From JBCCFW01 sp039029535 (GTDB lineage Bacteria > Acidobacteriota > JBCCFW01): a stretch of 64,000 nucleotides of DNA. The stretch lies in NCBI GenBank assembly GCA_039029535.1, contig JBCCFW010000013.1:1-64000 (forward strand). The letters are read 5' to 3'. The notes under the pieces are model-generated. The model had not been told where the DNA came from and did not search any database. It saw only the letters and a list, made by a program, of their open reading frames with translations. The position numbers and the translations under genes were made by a program. Within the stretch, counting starts at the first letter, position 1; every line of letters starts with the position of its first letter. This document shows, piece by piece, positions 51,905 to 59,640 of this stretch.

Positions 51905-54103
51905 ATGAACGACGATCGCGTCCACGTCTTCGGCATCCGGCACCACGGGCCGGGTTGCGCCCGCAGCCTCGAAGCTGCGCTGGCGAAGCTGTCGCCCGAC
52001 ATCGTGCTGGTGGAGGGGCCTCCCGAGGCCGAAGAGCTCGTGCCCCTCGTCGTTCACGAGGAGATGAAGCCACCGGTCGCGATCCTCGTTCATCCCAAGG
52101 ACGACCCGTCGCGCGCCGCGTTCTACCCCTTTGCCGTCTACTCGCCGGAGTGGCGCGCCATGTGCCACGCGGTGAAGAACGAGGTCCCGTTCCGCTTCAT
52201 CGACCTGCCGCAGGCTCAGCGCTTCGCGCTCGATCCTGAAGAGGAGGAAGACCGCGACGCCAGCCTGCGACGGGATCCTCTCGAAGAGCTCGCGGCGGCT
52301 GCCGGCATGAATGACGGAGAGGAGTGGTGGGATCGTCTCGTCGAGTCGCGGCGCGACGGGGACGCCACCATCTTCACCTCACTGGCCGAAGCCATGGGCG
52401 CCGTTCGGGAAGGCGAGGAGGAGCTTCCGCTCATGGAGGCCCGTCGTGAGGCCACCATGCGGCTCGCCATCCGGCAGGCCGTGCGGGAAGGACATGAGCG
52501 CATCGCCGTGGTCTGCGGTGCCTGGCACGTCCCGGCGCTGACGAAGAAGACGAAGGTAGCCGACGACCGCGCTCTGCTGAAGGGCCTGAAGAAGGTCAAG
52601 ACCGAGGCGGCCTGGATCCCGTGGACGAGCGAGCGTCTCGCTTCGGTCTCCGGCTACGGCGCTGGCGTGCGCTCGCCTGAGTGGTACCAGCAGCTCTGGC
52701 GGGAGGAGTCACCGGTAGTGCCCTGGCTCACCCGGGCGGCTCGACATCTCCGTCGCGCGGATCTCGATGCCTCGTCGGCGAGCATCATCGAGGCGGTGCG
52801 GCTGGCGGAGACACTCGGTGCTCTCCGTGGTCGAAGCTTGCCCGGGCTCGACGAGCTGCGCGATGCCGCGCTCACCGTGCTCTGCTTCGGCCAGGAGTCC
52901 TCCCTCCAGCTCATCGAACGAGCGCTCGTCGTCGGCAAGCGCCTGGGACGCGTGCCGTCGGTGGGACCTCGTCTTCCGTTCCAGGTCGACTTCGAGCGCC
53001 AGCGAAAGAAGCTCCGCCTCGAGCCCAGCGCCGACCGCGTCGTGCGAGCGCTCGACCTGCGCAAGCCGATGGACCTCGAGCGCAGCCGCTTCCTTCATCG
53101 ACTGCTCGTGCTCGACATCGACTGGGGTCGGAGCGAGGGCGTCGGAGGTGCGCGGGGCACCTTCCGCGAGAGCTGGTCCCTGCAGTGGAAGCCCGAGCTC
53201 GAGCTCTTGGTCATCGAGGCTGGCCGGCACGGGAACACGGTCGCGCTCGCCGCGTCGGCGCGCCTGATCACCCTTGCCCAGGTCGAGACCGAGCTGGTCG
53301 AGCTCGTGCGGCGACTCGATCACGCCCTGCTCGCCGACTTGCCCGACGCCGCCAACGCGCTCATGACCGCCGTCGAGCGAGTAGGGGCGACGGGCACCGA
53401 CGTCGCGTCGATGATGGACGCCCTCCCCGAGCTCGTCCGCATCAGTCGCTACGGCAACGTGCGCGAGGTCGATCAGACCTTCGTGGCTCGGGTCGTCGAT
53501 GGGCTGATCGTGCGGCTCACCGTGGGACTCGGCGACGCTTGTCGCTCGCTCGACACGGATCTGTCTCAGGCCATGATGGCTCGCCTGAGCGCGGTGGATG
53601 CGGCCATCCGGCTGCACGACGATGAGAACGGCCGTGCGGCCTGGCTGGAAGCGCTGGCGGTCCTGCCGTCGGGCGAGGACGTGCACGGGCTACTTCAGGG
53701 GCGGGCCTGTCGGCTGCTGCGCGATGCCGGCGTGCTCGACGCGGAGGAGACCGCGACCGCGCTGAGCCTGGCGTTGTCGATCGCTGCCGAGCCGATCGAT
53801 GCGGCGAGCTGGATCGAGGGCTTCCTCGCCGACAGCGGGACCCTGCTCGTTCACGACGAGGGCCTGTTCTCGATCCTCGACGAGTGGGTGGTCGGACTGG
53901 GCGATGAGGTGTTCGTCGAGCTGCTCCCCCTCCTGCGGCGGAGCTTCTCCCAGCTCGAGCTCGGGGCACGGCGTCAGCTCCTGAACCGCGTGGCTCGCGG
54001 GACCGCGGTGCGCCGCGACTCGCGCGTGGCCGCCTTCGACGAGACGCTGGCGGAGGGCTGCCTTCCCCTCCTGCGACAGCTCCTGAGAGGAGAGACGACA
54101 TGA
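51905..54103 (+). CDS. DUF5682 family protein (possible TIKI/TraB/ChaN-like fold)
   Basis: This 732-residue protein belongs to DUF5682. Its start HVFGIRHHGPGCARSLE and IVLVEGPPEAEEL, plus a later VCGAWHVPAL (about residue 205), look like the TIKI/TraB/EreA superfamily pattern, in which His and Glu residues form a hydrolytic or metal site. This is inferred. The region 260-730 is helical (HEAT-like or TPR-like). It starts 12 bp after the MoxR gene and ends in an ATGA overlap with the VWA gene, so all five genes are likely one operon. No signal peptide. The substrate is unknown. Confidence 0.82.
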   Translation: MNDDRVHVFGIRHHGPGCARSLEAALAKLSPDIVLVEGPPEAEELVPLVVHEEMKPPVAILVHPKDDPSRAAFYPFAVYSPEWRAMCHAVKNEVPFRFIDLPQAQRFALDPEEEEDRDASLRRDPLEELAAAAGMNDGEEWWDRLVESRRDGDATIFTSLAEAMGAVREGEEELPLMEARREATMRLAIRQAVREGHERIAVVCGAWHVPALTKKTKVADDRALLKGLKKVKTEAAWIPWTSERLASVSGYGAGVRSPEWYQQLWREESPVVPWLTRAARHLRRADLDASSASIIEAVRLAETLGALRGRSLPGLDELRDAALTVLCFGQESSLQLIERALVVGKRLGRVPSVGPRLPFQVDFERQRKKLRLEPSADRVVRALDLRKPMDLERSRFLHRLLVLDIDWGRSEGVGGARGTFRESWSLQWKPELELLVIEAGRHGNTVALAASARLITLAQVETELVELVRRLDHALLADLPDAANALMTAVERVGATGTDVASMMDALPELVRISRYGNVREVDQTFVARVVDGLIVRLTVGLGDACRSLDTDLSQAMMARLSAVDAAIRLHDDENGRAAWLEALAVLPSGEDVHGLLQGRACRLLRDAGVLDAEETATALSLALSIAAEPIDAASWIEGFLADSGTLLVHDEGLFSILDEWVVGLGDEVFVELLPLLRRSFSQLELGARRQLLNRVARGTAVRRDSRVAAFDETLAEGCLPLLRQLLRGETT

Positions 54104-55266
54104 GCGCGGAGCTGAGGACCAAGCGATGGCGTCTCCTCCTGGGGCAGGAGGCCGAGGGCTCGACGCAGGTCGAGGCAGGGCTGTCGGCCGACGAGCGGAG
54201 GATGGACCGTGCGCTCGAGCTGCTCTACGGAGGCGAAGAGGACGAGCACGGCAACCGACAGGCGGGTTTGGAGCGATCCAACATCAACGTGCCCCGCTGG
54301 CTCGGTGACATCCGCAAGTACTTCCCGAGCTCGGTCGTCCAGGTCATGCAGACGGACGCGCTCGAGCGACTCGACCTGCATCGGCTCTTGCTGGAGCCGG
54401 AAATGCTCGAGGCCGTCGAGGCCGACGTTCACCTGGTGGCCACGCTCGTCTCCATGCGGGGGCTGCTCCCGGTGGAGGCGAGCGAGACGGCGCGGCAAGT
54501 CGTCGCGAAGGTGGTCGAGGAGCTCCAGCGCAAGCTCGAACAGCCCATGCGCACGGCGGTGTCGGGCGCCATCAACCGCGCGAGCCGCACGCTCCGCCCT
54601 CGGCGTCACTCCGACATCGACTGGAACCGCACGATCCGCGCGAACTTGCGTCATTACCAGCCGGAGCATCGCACCATCGTGCCCGAGACCCTCATCGGCT
54701 TCGGGCGGCAACAGCGGTCGCTGCGCGACATCACGCTCTGCATCGATCAGAGTGGCTCGATGGCCGAGTCGGTCGTCTACTCGAGCGTGTTCGGGGCGGT
54801 GCTCGCCTCGCTCCCCTCGGTGAGCACGCGCCTGGTGGTCTTCGACACCTCCGTCGTCGACCTCACCGAAGAGCTCGACGATCCCGTCGAGGTGCTCTTC
54901 TCGACCCAGCTCGGCGGCGGGACGGACATCAACCGCGCCGTCGGCTACTGCCAGGAGAAGATCGAAAACCCCGAGGACAGCATCTTCGTCCTCATCAGCG
55001 ACCTCTACGAAGGCGGGGTGGAGGAGGAGCTGCTCAAGCGAACCGCCCAGCTCATCGCCTCCGGCGTGCAGGTCATCGTGCTGCTCGCGCTCAGCGACGA
55101 GGGGGCGCCGGCCTACGATGCCAAGCTGGCACGCAAGCTCGCCGTCCTGGGGGCGCCGTCCTTCGCCTGCACGCCCGAGCTCTTCCCCGACCTCATGGCG
55201 GCGGCCATCGCGAAGAAGGATCTCGGGCAGTGGCTGGGGGAGAAGGGGATCACCGGAGCCCGGTAG
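54100..55266 (+). CDS. VWA domain protein (CoxE-like) of MoxR cassette
   Basis: This 388-residue cytosolic protein starts ATGA-coupled to DUF5682. The N-terminal half is helical. The C-terminal half is a von Willebrand A domain with intact MIDAS: DQSGS (216-220), and GGGTD (about 267-271), then IFVLISDLYEGG. MoxR/VWA partners assemble metal centres or remodel target proteins (CoxD/CoxE and others). The metal site implies Mg-dependent binding to a target Asp or Glu. It ends 10 bp before the convergent DUF423 gene. Confidence 0.88.
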   Translation: MSAELRTKRWRLLLGQEAEGSTQVEAGLSADERRMDRALELLYGGEEDEHGNRQAGLERSNINVPRWLGDIRKYFPSSVVQVMQTDALERLDLHRLLLEPEMLEAVEADVHLVATLVSMRGLLPVEASETARQVVAKVVEELQRKLEQPMRTAVSGAINRASRTLRPRRHSDIDWNRTIRANLRHYQPEHRTIVPETLIGFGRQQRSLRDITLCIDQSGSMAESVVYSSVFGAVLASLPSVSTRLVVFDTSVVDLTEELDDPVEVLFSTQLGGGTDINRAVGYCQEKIENPEDSIFVLISDLYEGGVEEELLKRTAQLIASGVQVIVLLALSDEGAPAYDAKLARKLAVLGAPSFACTPELFPDLMAAAIAKKDLGQWLGEKGITGAR

Positions 55267-55276
55267 CGAGTGACCT

Positions 55277-55666
55277 TCAGGCGCGCATCGCGGCGAGCAG
55301 GAGCGCGATCCAGCCGGCGAGGAAGCAGAGCCCTCCCAGCGGCGTGATCGCCCCGAGGACCCGCACGCCCGACAGCGCGAGGGCTTGCAGGCTGCCGGAG
55401 AAGAGGACGATGCCCACGAGGAACAGCCAGCCGGCTGCGTGGCTCGCGCGGCCCGGCGCGACGGTGGTCAGCCAGGCGACGGCGAGCAGGGCGACCGCGT
55501 GCACGAGCTGATACTGCACGCCGGTCTGGAACGCCTCGAGCAAGCGAGGCTCGATCTTCTCGCGCAGGTAGTGCGCCCCGAAGGCTCCCGCCGCGACGCC
55601 GAGGAAGCCACAGGCGGCGCCGGCCATGACGAAGAGACGGGCGGGTGACGGCAGGGTGTCGCTCAT
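55277..55666 (-). CDS. DUF423 family membrane protein
   Basis: The start is ATG 55666, giving 129 residues. Four transmembrane helices are predicted: MAGAACGFLGVAAGAFGAHYL, VQYQLVHAVALLAVAWL, AAGWLFLVGIVLFSGSLQAL, and LGGLCFLAGWIALLLAA. GAFGAHYL and FQTGVQYQLVHAVALL are family hallmarks. DUF423 proteins are small inner-membrane proteins of unknown function found across bacteria. It is a single gene, convergent with the VWA gene of the MoxR cassette. Confidence 0.92.
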   Translation of the reverse strand: MSDTLPSPARLFVMAGAACGFLGVAAGAFGAHYLREKIEPRLLEAFQTGVQYQLVHAVALLAVAWLTTVAPGRASHAAGWLFLVGIVLFSGSLQALALSGVRVLGAITPLGGLCFLAGWIALLLAAMRA

Positions 55667-55734
55667 GGCGCAGGTTAGCCCAGCTTCCAATCCTGACGAC
55701 GCCCGACGTGATCCAGCGCTCGCGTGCCGTCCAC

Positions 55735-55787
55735 GAAACGGTTTCATGCAGTTTTCTTGAACTGTTCGCGCCATGGACCGACATTAG
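55735..55787 (+). promoter_or_regulatory. Candidate promoter with palindromes upstream of secreted VWA gene
   Basis: GAAAC-G-GTTTC (55735-55745) and GAAC-T-GTTC (55759-55767) are short palindromes. CAGTT (55749-55753) also pairs with AACTG (55760-55764). TTGAAC (55758-55763) and CATTAG (55782-55787) sit 18 bp apart as a possible -35/-10, 30 bp before the ATG at 55818. A CGGAGG ribosome site is in between. The promoter call is weak and rests only on spacing. Confidence 0.3.
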
Positions 55788-55817
55788 GGGAGGAACTCGA
55801 CAACCCGGAGGATGTGA

Positions 55818-57554
55818 ATGGCGCTCCGCTCCTTCATGGTCTGTTCGATCGTGTCGTGCCTGCTCGTGTCCGAGGAGGTGGGCGCACGACCCTCGCTTTC
55901 GTTCGAGCGACGGGAGTCGCCTCGACGCGTGCTCGGCTCGGGCACCAACCGTCTCGAGCCGTCCACGCTGAGCCTGGACGCGTCGTCTTGTGGCTGCGTC
56001 TCGTCGACGGTCACCGCCGAGATCGCAGGTGGTGTCTTCGACCGCATCGACGTCCTCCTCTCCATCGACCTGACGGGCTCCATGACCGAGGAGCGGAGCA
56101 ACCTCGTCGCCGGGATGGTCGACATCATCGAGAGCATCGACGGTGTCGTGTCCGACGCGGCCTTCGGCCTGGTGTCCCATCGTGATCACCGCAACCCCGA
56201 CGGCTATGGGAAGGACTGCCCCTACGACGAGGTCTACGGTCGGACCTTCGATTACCCCTTCTTCCTGCATCAGTCGATCACCGACGACCAGGACGACATC
56301 GTCGCGGCCGTCTCCTCGCTTCCCCTGGCGGGCGGTGGCGCCGACCTTCCGGAGTCCTATGGCCGCGTCCTCCTCGAAGCGCAGCTCGACGACGGGATTG
56401 GTTGGCGGCCCGACGCGCGCCGCTTGCTCATCACCCTGGGTGACTCCGTGCCCCACGACTGCAACGTGGCCGCCTGCCTGGGTGACGTGGCCGAGCCCCT
56501 GGGCTTCGACCTCGGTCGGGACGGGCTTCCCGACACCGACGACGACCTGGCGATTCTCGACCTGATCGACGGGCTCGTCGCGGAGGACATCGTCCTCGTG
56601 CACTTCGACTCGGGTGCCGATGCTCCGCTCCTGGGCGGCTTCACCCAGGCCGAGCTCTGGAGCTGCTGGGCCGAGCGCACGGGGGGCTTCGTCGTCACCT
56701 TCTTCAGCGACGGCACGCCGACCGATCCCTCGGTCGATCTCGTCGAGGCCATGACCTCCAGCGTCGACGTCGTGGCACGCACCTGTCCCGAGCTCCTCCT
56801 GCGTGCTGAGGGCGAGCGAGCCTCCTGGCTCACCGTCGGGCCGACGCACCCCGACGTCACCGGGCCGGCCAGCCGTGAGTTCGAGATCGAGCTCTGCGTG
56901 CCGGAGTCGGCCCTTCCCGGCACGTACGAAATCCCTCTGCTGCTCGAGTGCGAGGGAGCGATGCTGGCGACGGGGAGCGTCGTCGCCACCGTCTCCGGGG
57001 AGGCCGACGAGGCCGAGCCGTGCTGCGGCTCGTCCTGCTTCGCCGAAGACTTCGAAGGCTTCGCCGTGGGCGAAGCCCTGACCACTCAGCTTGCGGGTGT
57101 CACGGTCAGTGGCAGCGCACCCCTGCTCGTCTTCGACACCCGTGCGCCGACCTGCGACGACGAGGACCTCGCCACTCCGGGCTTCGGCAACGCGGCCGAT
57201 CTCGGGCTGGCTCTCATCATCCAGGAGACGTCGTCGGACTGCGCACCCGATGACGAGGGTGGCGGCGGGGTCATGAGCTTCGTCTTCGATGCGCCACGAG
57301 AGATCGGTGGCCTCTGGCTCATCGACATCGACGAAGGCGGCGGTCGCCTGAGCGCCTGGTCCGAGGAGGACGTGCTGCTCGACTCGCGCGCGGTGCCGGC
57401 GGGGCCCGACAACGCCGTGCAGGAGCTGCGACTCGATCTCTGCGGAGTGCGCCGGCTGGAGCTCGAGCTGGTGGGCTCGGGTGCGCTGGGCGCGATCGAG
57501 TGCGGGGAAGGCGTGAGCCCGTTCGACTCACGTCGTCGGTCCGAGCGTCGCTGA
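55818..57554 (+). CDS. Secreted VWA domain protein
   Basis: This 578-residue exported protein has signal peptide MALRSFMVCSIVSCLLVSEEVGA. A VWA domain starts about residue 75, with MIDAS DLTGS (85-89). A longer domain-insert has FGLVSHRDHRNPDGYGKDCP, GGGADLPESYGR (third MIDAS element) and LLITLGDSVPHDC, as in secreted integrin-beta-like VWA proteins. The C-terminal third is a jelly-roll or discoidin-like module (SCFAEDFEGFAVGEALTTQL, VMSFVFDAPREIGGLWLIDID). A metal-dependent extracellular adhesive role is likely. It is unrelated in sequence to the cytosolic VWA protein next door. Confidence 0.82.
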   Translation: MALRSFMVCSIVSCLLVSEEVGARPSLSFERRESPRRVLGSGTNRLEPSTLSLDASSCGCVSSTVTAEIAGGVFDRIDVLLSIDLTGSMTEERSNLVAGMVDIIESIDGVVSDAAFGLVSHRDHRNPDGYGKDCPYDEVYGRTFDYPFFLHQSITDDQDDIVAAVSSLPLAGGGADLPESYGRVLLEAQLDDGIGWRPDARRLLITLGDSVPHDCNVAACLGDVAEPLGFDLGRDGLPDTDDDLAILDLIDGLVAEDIVLVHFDSGADAPLLGGFTQAELWSCWAERTGGFVVTFFSDGTPTDPSVDLVEAMTSSVDVVARTCPELLLRAEGERASWLTVGPTHPDVTGPASREFEIELCVPESALPGTYEIPLLLECEGAMLATGSVVATVSGEADEAEPCCGSSCFAEDFEGFAVGEALTTQLAGVTVSGSAPLLVFDTRAPTCDDEDLATPGFGNAADLGLALIIQETSSDCAPDDEGGGGVMSFVFDAPREIGGLWLIDIDEGGGRLSAWSEEDVLLDSRAVPAGPDNAVQELRLDLCGVRRLELELVGSGALGAIECGEGVSPFDSRRRSERR

Positions 57555-57697
57555 TGCTGGCGACGAGCGTCGGTCCGGGAGGAAAACACGTGGCCGCGCC
57601 CAGGTCCTGCTCATGGGTGGGAGGAGGACAGCGCAGGAGTCTGAGCGCGACCACGATCACGAAGATGGGGGACTTCGTGACCTTCTGGGGTGAGCCG

Positions 57698-58600
57698 TCA
57701 GCGCAGGTCGACCATTCCGGTCGGGTTGTTGGCGGCCGACTGGTTCATGAGCGCCTGCAGCACGCCGGGACCGAGGTCGTCGACGGTGCCGTCGACGAGC
57801 GGCTTGAGCGCGAAGGGCGCGGCCGAGTCGTCCGGCTCGGGCTCGACGCTGATGACCACCGTGGCGCCGAGGAGATCGGCGGCCGGCGAGATGAAGTCCT
57901 GGCCGGGGTAGGGCGGGAAGCCGTCGGGACCAGCGGCCGGACCGGGACCGTCGCTGTCGGCGCCGGCGTTGGTGCTGAAGCGACCCGTGGACTGCGGCGT
58001 GCCGCCGAGGACCACCCAGCCCTCGTACTCCCAGCCACGCGGGAGCGTGGGCAGGGTCAGCGACGGAGTGCCGGAAGCGGGATCGAGGAACCAGAGGCCC
58101 TGGTTGTAGTCACCGGCGATGCTCGCGGTGGTCGGCGTCTCGAGGAAGTACTGCCCGGCGGCGCCAGCGAAGTCGTCACCGATGGCGGCGGGGTGGGCGA
58201 TGCTCAGGGCCGCGGCCGCGCCGGCGATGTCGCCGCCGAGGACCTTCGTGTCGGACGGAGCCGGGTCGTCGCCGTCCGCGGGCTCGATGGTCAGCACGAA
58301 GGCGGTCGCGTTGGCGGCTTCGTCCTCGGTGAGGATGTGACCCGTGAGGCTCGGCGTGCCGTCGGCGGCGATGTCGAAGCGGCCGGTCGAGACGGGGGCG
58401 CCGCGCACGATGACCCAGCCCTCGTAGACGTAGCCGGCACCGAGGGGCTCCAGGCCCGTGAAGGTCCAGAACAGGTTCTGGCCGTCTGGAGCGGCCCCGA
58501 GGACGGGGACGGTCGGGTTGCTGCTGTCGCAGCCGAGAAGAAGGAAGGCGCCGAGGACGGAGGCGCCGAGGAGCGGGGTGAGGCGTCGCTGGACTCGCAT
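57698..58600 (-). CDS. Lipoprotein with two anti-sigma-like/DUF beta repeats
   Basis: The start is ATG 58600, which opens a lipoprotein signal (LGASVLGAFLLLGC). The 300-residue protein contains a duplicated unit: GYVYEGWVIVRGAPVSTGRF...VLTIEPADGDDPAPSDTKVLGG in the N-half, and WEYEGWVVLGGTPQSTGRF...VVISVEPEPDDSAAPF in the C-half. The YEGW-V and TGRF elements with an ExxP(D/E)D motif recall the C-terminal domain of anti-sigma-K factors. Here it is fully extracytoplasmic, without a sigma-binding domain. It is divergent from the LysR gene, which likely regulates it. Confidence 0.78.
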   Translation of the reverse strand: MRVQRRLTPLLGASVLGAFLLLGCDSSNPTVPVLGAAPDGQNLFWTFTGLEPLGAGYVYEGWVIVRGAPVSTGRFDIAADGTPSLTGHILTEDEAANATAFVLTIEPADGDDPAPSDTKVLGGDIAGAAAALSIAHPAAIGDDFAGAAGQYFLETPTTASIAGDYNQGLWFLDPASGTPSLTLPTLPRGWEYEGWVVLGGTPQSTGRFSTNAGADSDGPGPAAGPDGFPPYPGQDFISPAADLLGATVVISVEPEPDDSAAPFALKPLVDGTVDDLGPGVLQALMNQSAANNPTGMVDLR

Positions 58601-58684
58601 GGGGACTCTCCTGGACGGCCGTTCCGAACCGTCGTGAGAGAAAGGGATACGCGGCCCGATTAGTTCTCGCAATGTGAATGATTT

Positions 58685-58703
58685 GAAACAAACGTCCTGT
58701 TTC
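58685..58703. promoter_or_regulatory. Dyad GAAACA-N7-TGTTTC in lipoprotein/LysR divergent region
   Basis: GAAACA (58685-58690) and TGTTTC (58698-58703) form a perfect 6-bp dyad around seven bases, 17 bp before the regulator start. The 58660-58715 stretch is notably AT-rich. A LysR-type regulator divergent from its target commonly binds such a site. This is an inference from position and symmetry. Confidence 0.45.
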
Positions 58704-58719
58704 GTGGAATGATGTGCCG

Positions 58720-59628
58720 ATGGAGCGTCTTCAAAGAATCGCCCGCATCTGGAATTGGCTGCCCGACTTCCGGGCCATCGCCGAGGTGGAGCATCTCGGT
58801 CAGGCGGCGGAGGGCCTGCATCTCTCGCCGTCGGCCCTGAGCCGCACCCTCAAGTTGCTCGAGGAGGACCTCGGTTTCCCGCTGTTCCACCGGCGGGGGC
58901 GGGGTCTCCAGCTCAACGACGAGGGGAAGGTCCTGCTCGGCCACGTGCGGGACGCCATGCGCTTCGTCGACGAGGCCCTGGATCGGCTCGACGCCAGGGA
59001 TCACCTGGGCGTCGTGCGCATCGGCGCGCTCGGCGTCGCTGCCCACGTCCACCTGCCTCGCCTGGTGAGCATGCTCGTCGGTCGTCACCCTCACCTGGCG
59101 TCGCGGATCTCCACGCCCGCCGCCGAGGACGTCGCGTCGGCGCTCCTCCGGGGGCAGCTCGACCTCGTCGCGTGCAGCACGAAGGTGGGTGACGCGGGGC
59201 TGACGTCGATCTCCTTGGCCGAAGTGACCAACAGCGTCTATTGCGGTCCCGGTCACCCTCTCTATGAGATCGACGAGCCCACCATCGAGCAGGTGCAGGA
59301 GCACCCCTTCGTCGCTCCCGAGCCCAACGAGCTGGGGGTCACCACCGAGGGCTGGCCCGAAGCGCTGCCGCGCACGGTGGCCAGCGAGCTCGACCGGATG
59401 ATGGCGGGTGTCGAGGCTTGTGCCGGTGGCCAGGTGCTCGCGGTCTTGCCGGACGTGCTCGCGCATCAACACGCGGCGGGCCTGCGTCCGATTCGAGCGA
59501 TCGAGGTCGGGACCATCCCGGTCCACGTCGTGCGACGACGACGTCTCGGCGAGCGGGACCGGGTCGACCTGGTCCTCGACCTCATGCGCGAGGTCGATGA
59601 AGAGATCGTTCGCTTGAGTCAGCGCTGA
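58720..59628 (+). CDS. LysR-family transcriptional regulator
   Basis: This 302-residue protein uses ATG 58720 (GTG 58714 is two codons upstream). The winged-helix domain spans 1-65: FRAIAEVEHLGQAAEGLHLSPSALSRTLKLLEEDLGFPLFHR is the typical LysR helix-turn-helix, with the conserved SPSALS. An effector-binding domain follows (LGVVRIGALGVAAHVHLPRLV, LRGQLDLVACSTKVG, VYCGPGHPL, VASELDRMMAGVEACAGGQVLAVLPD). It regulates transcription in response to a small ligand. The divergent lipoprotein gene at 57698-58600 is the obvious target, with the dyad at 58685. Confidence 0.92.
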   Translation: MERLQRIARIWNWLPDFRAIAEVEHLGQAAEGLHLSPSALSRTLKLLEEDLGFPLFHRRGRGLQLNDEGKVLLGHVRDAMRFVDEALDRLDARDHLGVVRIGALGVAAHVHLPRLVSMLVGRHPHLASRISTPAAEDVASALLRGQLDLVACSTKVGDAGLTSISLAEVTNSVYCGPGHPLYEIDEPTIEQVQEHPFVAPEPNELGVTTEGWPEALPRTVASELDRMMAGVEACAGGQVLAVLPDVLAHQHAAGLRPIRAIEVGTIPVHVVRRRRLGERDRVDLVLDLMREVDEEIVRLSQR

Positions 59629-59640
59629 GCCCGCGCCGCG

